Positions 62,703 to 64,000 of a DNA stretch of 64,000 nucleotides are shown in pieces. Under the pieces are notes generated by a model that saw nothing but the letters and a program-made list of their open reading frames with translations, ran no database searches and had not been told where the DNA came from. The stretch is from Streptomyces pinistramenti (lineage in GTDB: Bacteria; Actinomycetota; Actinomycetes; Streptomycetales; Streptomycetaceae). Every line of letters begins with the position of its first letter. The first letter of the stretch is position 1. The translations under genes and the position numbers were made by a program. Where the stretch lies: assembly GCF_020564935.1 (NCBI RefSeq), contig NZ_JAJCXB010000002.1:1-64000 (forward strand). The letters run 5' to 3'.

Positions 62703-63107
62703 GCCGGCATCCACAGGCCCTCACCAACCTCGGGCTGCCCCCACCCTCCGTGTCTGTTCGCGAATCCCGGCCCGGCTCACTCGGCGGTCACCGCGCTCGG
62801 GCACCGCCGCCGGCGCCGCCACGTGGAGCACAGGGATGAATGCCCCGCGTTCGGAATCCATGCGGGCCACCTCACTGCGTGGCGGCACGGGTGCGCGGCT
62901 TCCGGGACGTCCGGCACGGGACCAGGAAGCCCTGCCCCAACGGTTCCGGGCAGTGCTCCACCGGGCGATGGCCAACAAAATGAGCCGCGAACTCACAGGA
63001 GAAACCACCCCAACCGGCGAATTGACAGCGGCGAATCACCCAACATGCCCTGAACACTGACCAGATGGCGCCCTCTGGAACTCCTGACGAGATGAACTTC
63101 GAGGTGG
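62703..63107. other. intergenic region without recognisable gene
   Basis: No convincing gene. Short frames in it have out-of-frame composition. Confidence 0.35.
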
Positions 63108-63350
63108 TTGGACCACCCGAGGCTGTTGATCCGGGGGTACGGAGCAGCCCGGCCGAAGCCGTGGGAAGTCGACGACGAGTTGTGGGCGATGGCAGAGCCG
63201 CTGTTGCCCAAGGTGACAAGTTGTGGGCAGTGGCAGAGCCGCTGTTGCCCAAGGTTGGGCGTCGGGCACGGCATCCCGGGCGCAAGCGGCATCCGGACGG
63301 CTGGCGTTCAGGGCACCCTGTTCGCCATCCAAGGTCCCTGGCCCCGCGCC
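63108..63350 (+). mobile_element. IS5-like transposase N-terminal fragment with tandem duplication
   Basis: Plus strand reads LLIRGYGAARPKPWEVDDEL and WAMAEPLLPKV, the N-terminus of an IS5-group transposase (PWxVDDELWxLIEPLLP). After a 41-bp tandem duplication the frame breaks, and GVQGTLFAI in another frame corresponds to the FQGILFVL segment. The rest is lost. Confidence 0.6.
63174..63255. repeat. 41-bp tandem direct repeat
   Basis: Units 63174-63214 and 63215-63255 differ at 3 of 41 positions. It lies inside the transposase remnant and shifts its frame (41 is not a multiple of 3). Confidence 0.8.
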
Positions 63351-63579
63351 TATCCGCGCGGGCCTCCAGCCGGCCCTACGAACGACTCGCCCGACTCACC
63401 ACACAGGACACGCTCCAAGCCGGCACCCGCCGCCTCGCCGCCTTTGCGAGACCCTGACGAACGGGAAGGCAACGCCCACCCACGACGTACCGTCTCATCA
63501 GTCGAGAATCAGCTGATCACCGGGCAATTCCGGTAATTGGCAAGGCAGTTAAAGATCCCCACGAAAGGGACGGAACACA

Positions 63580-63996
63580 ATGCTCGACATGAAGAGGCGT
63601 TCCCTGCGCATAGCCGCCATCGGCGCGATGGGAGCGGCCGCGGTCGCCCTGGCCACGTCTCCCGCCTTCGCCAAGGGCGGCATCGACCTCACCGTCACAC
63701 CGCGCACCGTGGCCGTCGGGCACACCGTCAAGGTGGCGGCCGGTGGCAACGATGACGCGGCAGCGTACCTGCGTACCTGCATCCAGCAGCGCACCGGCAC
63801 CCACGGCACGTGGCACACCGCCACCTGCGGCAAGCTGTCCGGCGCCCGGGAGGACGCGAAGGCCAACGCGTCGGTGAAGGCGGCGCACCGTGGCGCCCTT
63901 CAGTTCCGCGCCGTGCTGTACGGGTCCGAGACTCCGCACGACAAGCACCCGGTCGTGGAGCGGACCTCACCCGTCAAGACGGTCACCGTTCGCTGA
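63580..63996 (+). CDS. small secreted protein
   Basis: 138 residues. Sec signal peptide: MLDMKRRSLR, a hydrophobic core AAIGAMGAAAVALA, and cleavage likely after SPAFA (about residue 31). The mature part is an Ig-like beta domain (GGIDLTVTPRTVAVGHTVKV) with two Cys (CIQQRTG, ATCGKL), probably a disulfide. AGGGA before the ATG at 63580. Common in Streptomyces; function unknown. Confidence 0.85.
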   Translation: MLDMKRRSLRIAAIGAMGAAAVALATSPAFAKGGIDLTVTPRTVAVGHTVKVAAGGNDDAAAYLRTCIQQRTGTHGTWHTATCGKLSGAREDAKANASVKAAHRGALQFRAVLYGSETPHDKHPVVERTSPVKTVTVR

Positions 63997-64000
63997 CACG

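Noticed and set aside
1..64000. tRNA, rRNA or riboswitch genes
   Set aside because: No cloverleaf with conserved TTC loop, rRNA stretch or known riboswitch core was found on reading both strands. A covariance search would be decisive.

Overview
High GC content, GTG/TTG starts, leaderless-looking genes and the mix of families (SigE- and SigJ-type sigma factors, UbiA prenyltransferase, P450 with a [3Fe-4S] ferredoxin, antibiotic biosynthesis genes) point to a Streptomyces or close relative. The density of broken genes and insertion-sequence scars suggests an accessory region such as a chromosome arm. That placement is inference.

Layout. 0.1-3.6 kb: esterase and metallo-beta-lactamase-fold pair, divergent from an MmyB-like regulator. 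4.0-6.1 kb: a frameshifted cas3 remnant, then a quinone-oxidoreductase/MerR operon with a readable MerR-type promoter. 6.2-7.1 kb: a complete IS5-family element with a CCCAAAA slippery site. 7.4-12.6 kb: a CO-dehydrogenase-type (form II) molybdenum hydroxylase operon, convergent with a GntR/FCD regulator, with two TTGTATRCAA palindromes upstream. 12.9-13.5 kb: remnants of aromatic-degradation genes. 13.9-15.6 kb: LuxR-type regulator and UbiA prenyltransferase. 16.0-22.6 kb: a D-cycloserine-type (dcs) cluster with homologues of dcsA, B, D, E, G and J, lacking the racemase dcsC and the D-Ala-D-Ala ligase dcsI, and carrying an extra SDR. 23-30.5 kb: IS and gene debris among a DHFR-like reductase, a truncated oxidoreductase, a SigE-type sigma factor with its membrane partner and two membrane proteins. 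30.6-33.5 kb: ferredoxin, ferredoxin reductase and P450 operon. 34.2-36.0 kb: hypE plus an in-frame HypX-HypD chimera. 36.2-37.8 kb: an ECF41 sigma factor with its carboxymuconolactone-decarboxylase partner and recognisable ECF41 promoters. 38.6-43.6 kb: MFS transporter, histidine phosphatase and several wrecked genes (Nramp, bicupin, intradiol dioxygenase, quinone reductase). 43.9-49.0 kb: membrane protein, two-component system, secreted purple-acid-phosphatase-like enzyme. 50.0-58.8 kb: an eight-gene tightly packed operon that looks like an undescribed nucleotide-derived metabolite pathway. 59.0-62.7 kb: a DNA/RNA methylase-like gene divergent from a methyltransferase/DUF2264 pair. 63.6-64.0 kb: a small secreted protein.

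The two most interesting systems are these. (1) In the dcs-like cluster, arginine is N-hydroxylated (DcsA), cleaved to hydroxyurea (DcsB), joined to O-acetylserine (DcsE, DcsD), cyclised by an ATP-grasp ligase (DcsG) and exported (DcsJ). With no racemase visible, the product or its stereochemistry may differ from D-cycloserine. (2) The 50-58.8 kb operon combines a full-length MoaA paralogue, an ITP/XTP pyrophosphatase, SurE nucleotidase, a nucleoside-kinase fused to a Nudix-like domain without catalytic glutamates, an 811-residue metallo-beta-lactamase fusion, a GT-B glycosyltransferase, an SDR and a methyltransferase. The parts would suit conversion of GTP, or another purine nucleotide, into a glycosylated, methylated nucleoside. 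That pathway is inference from gene content.
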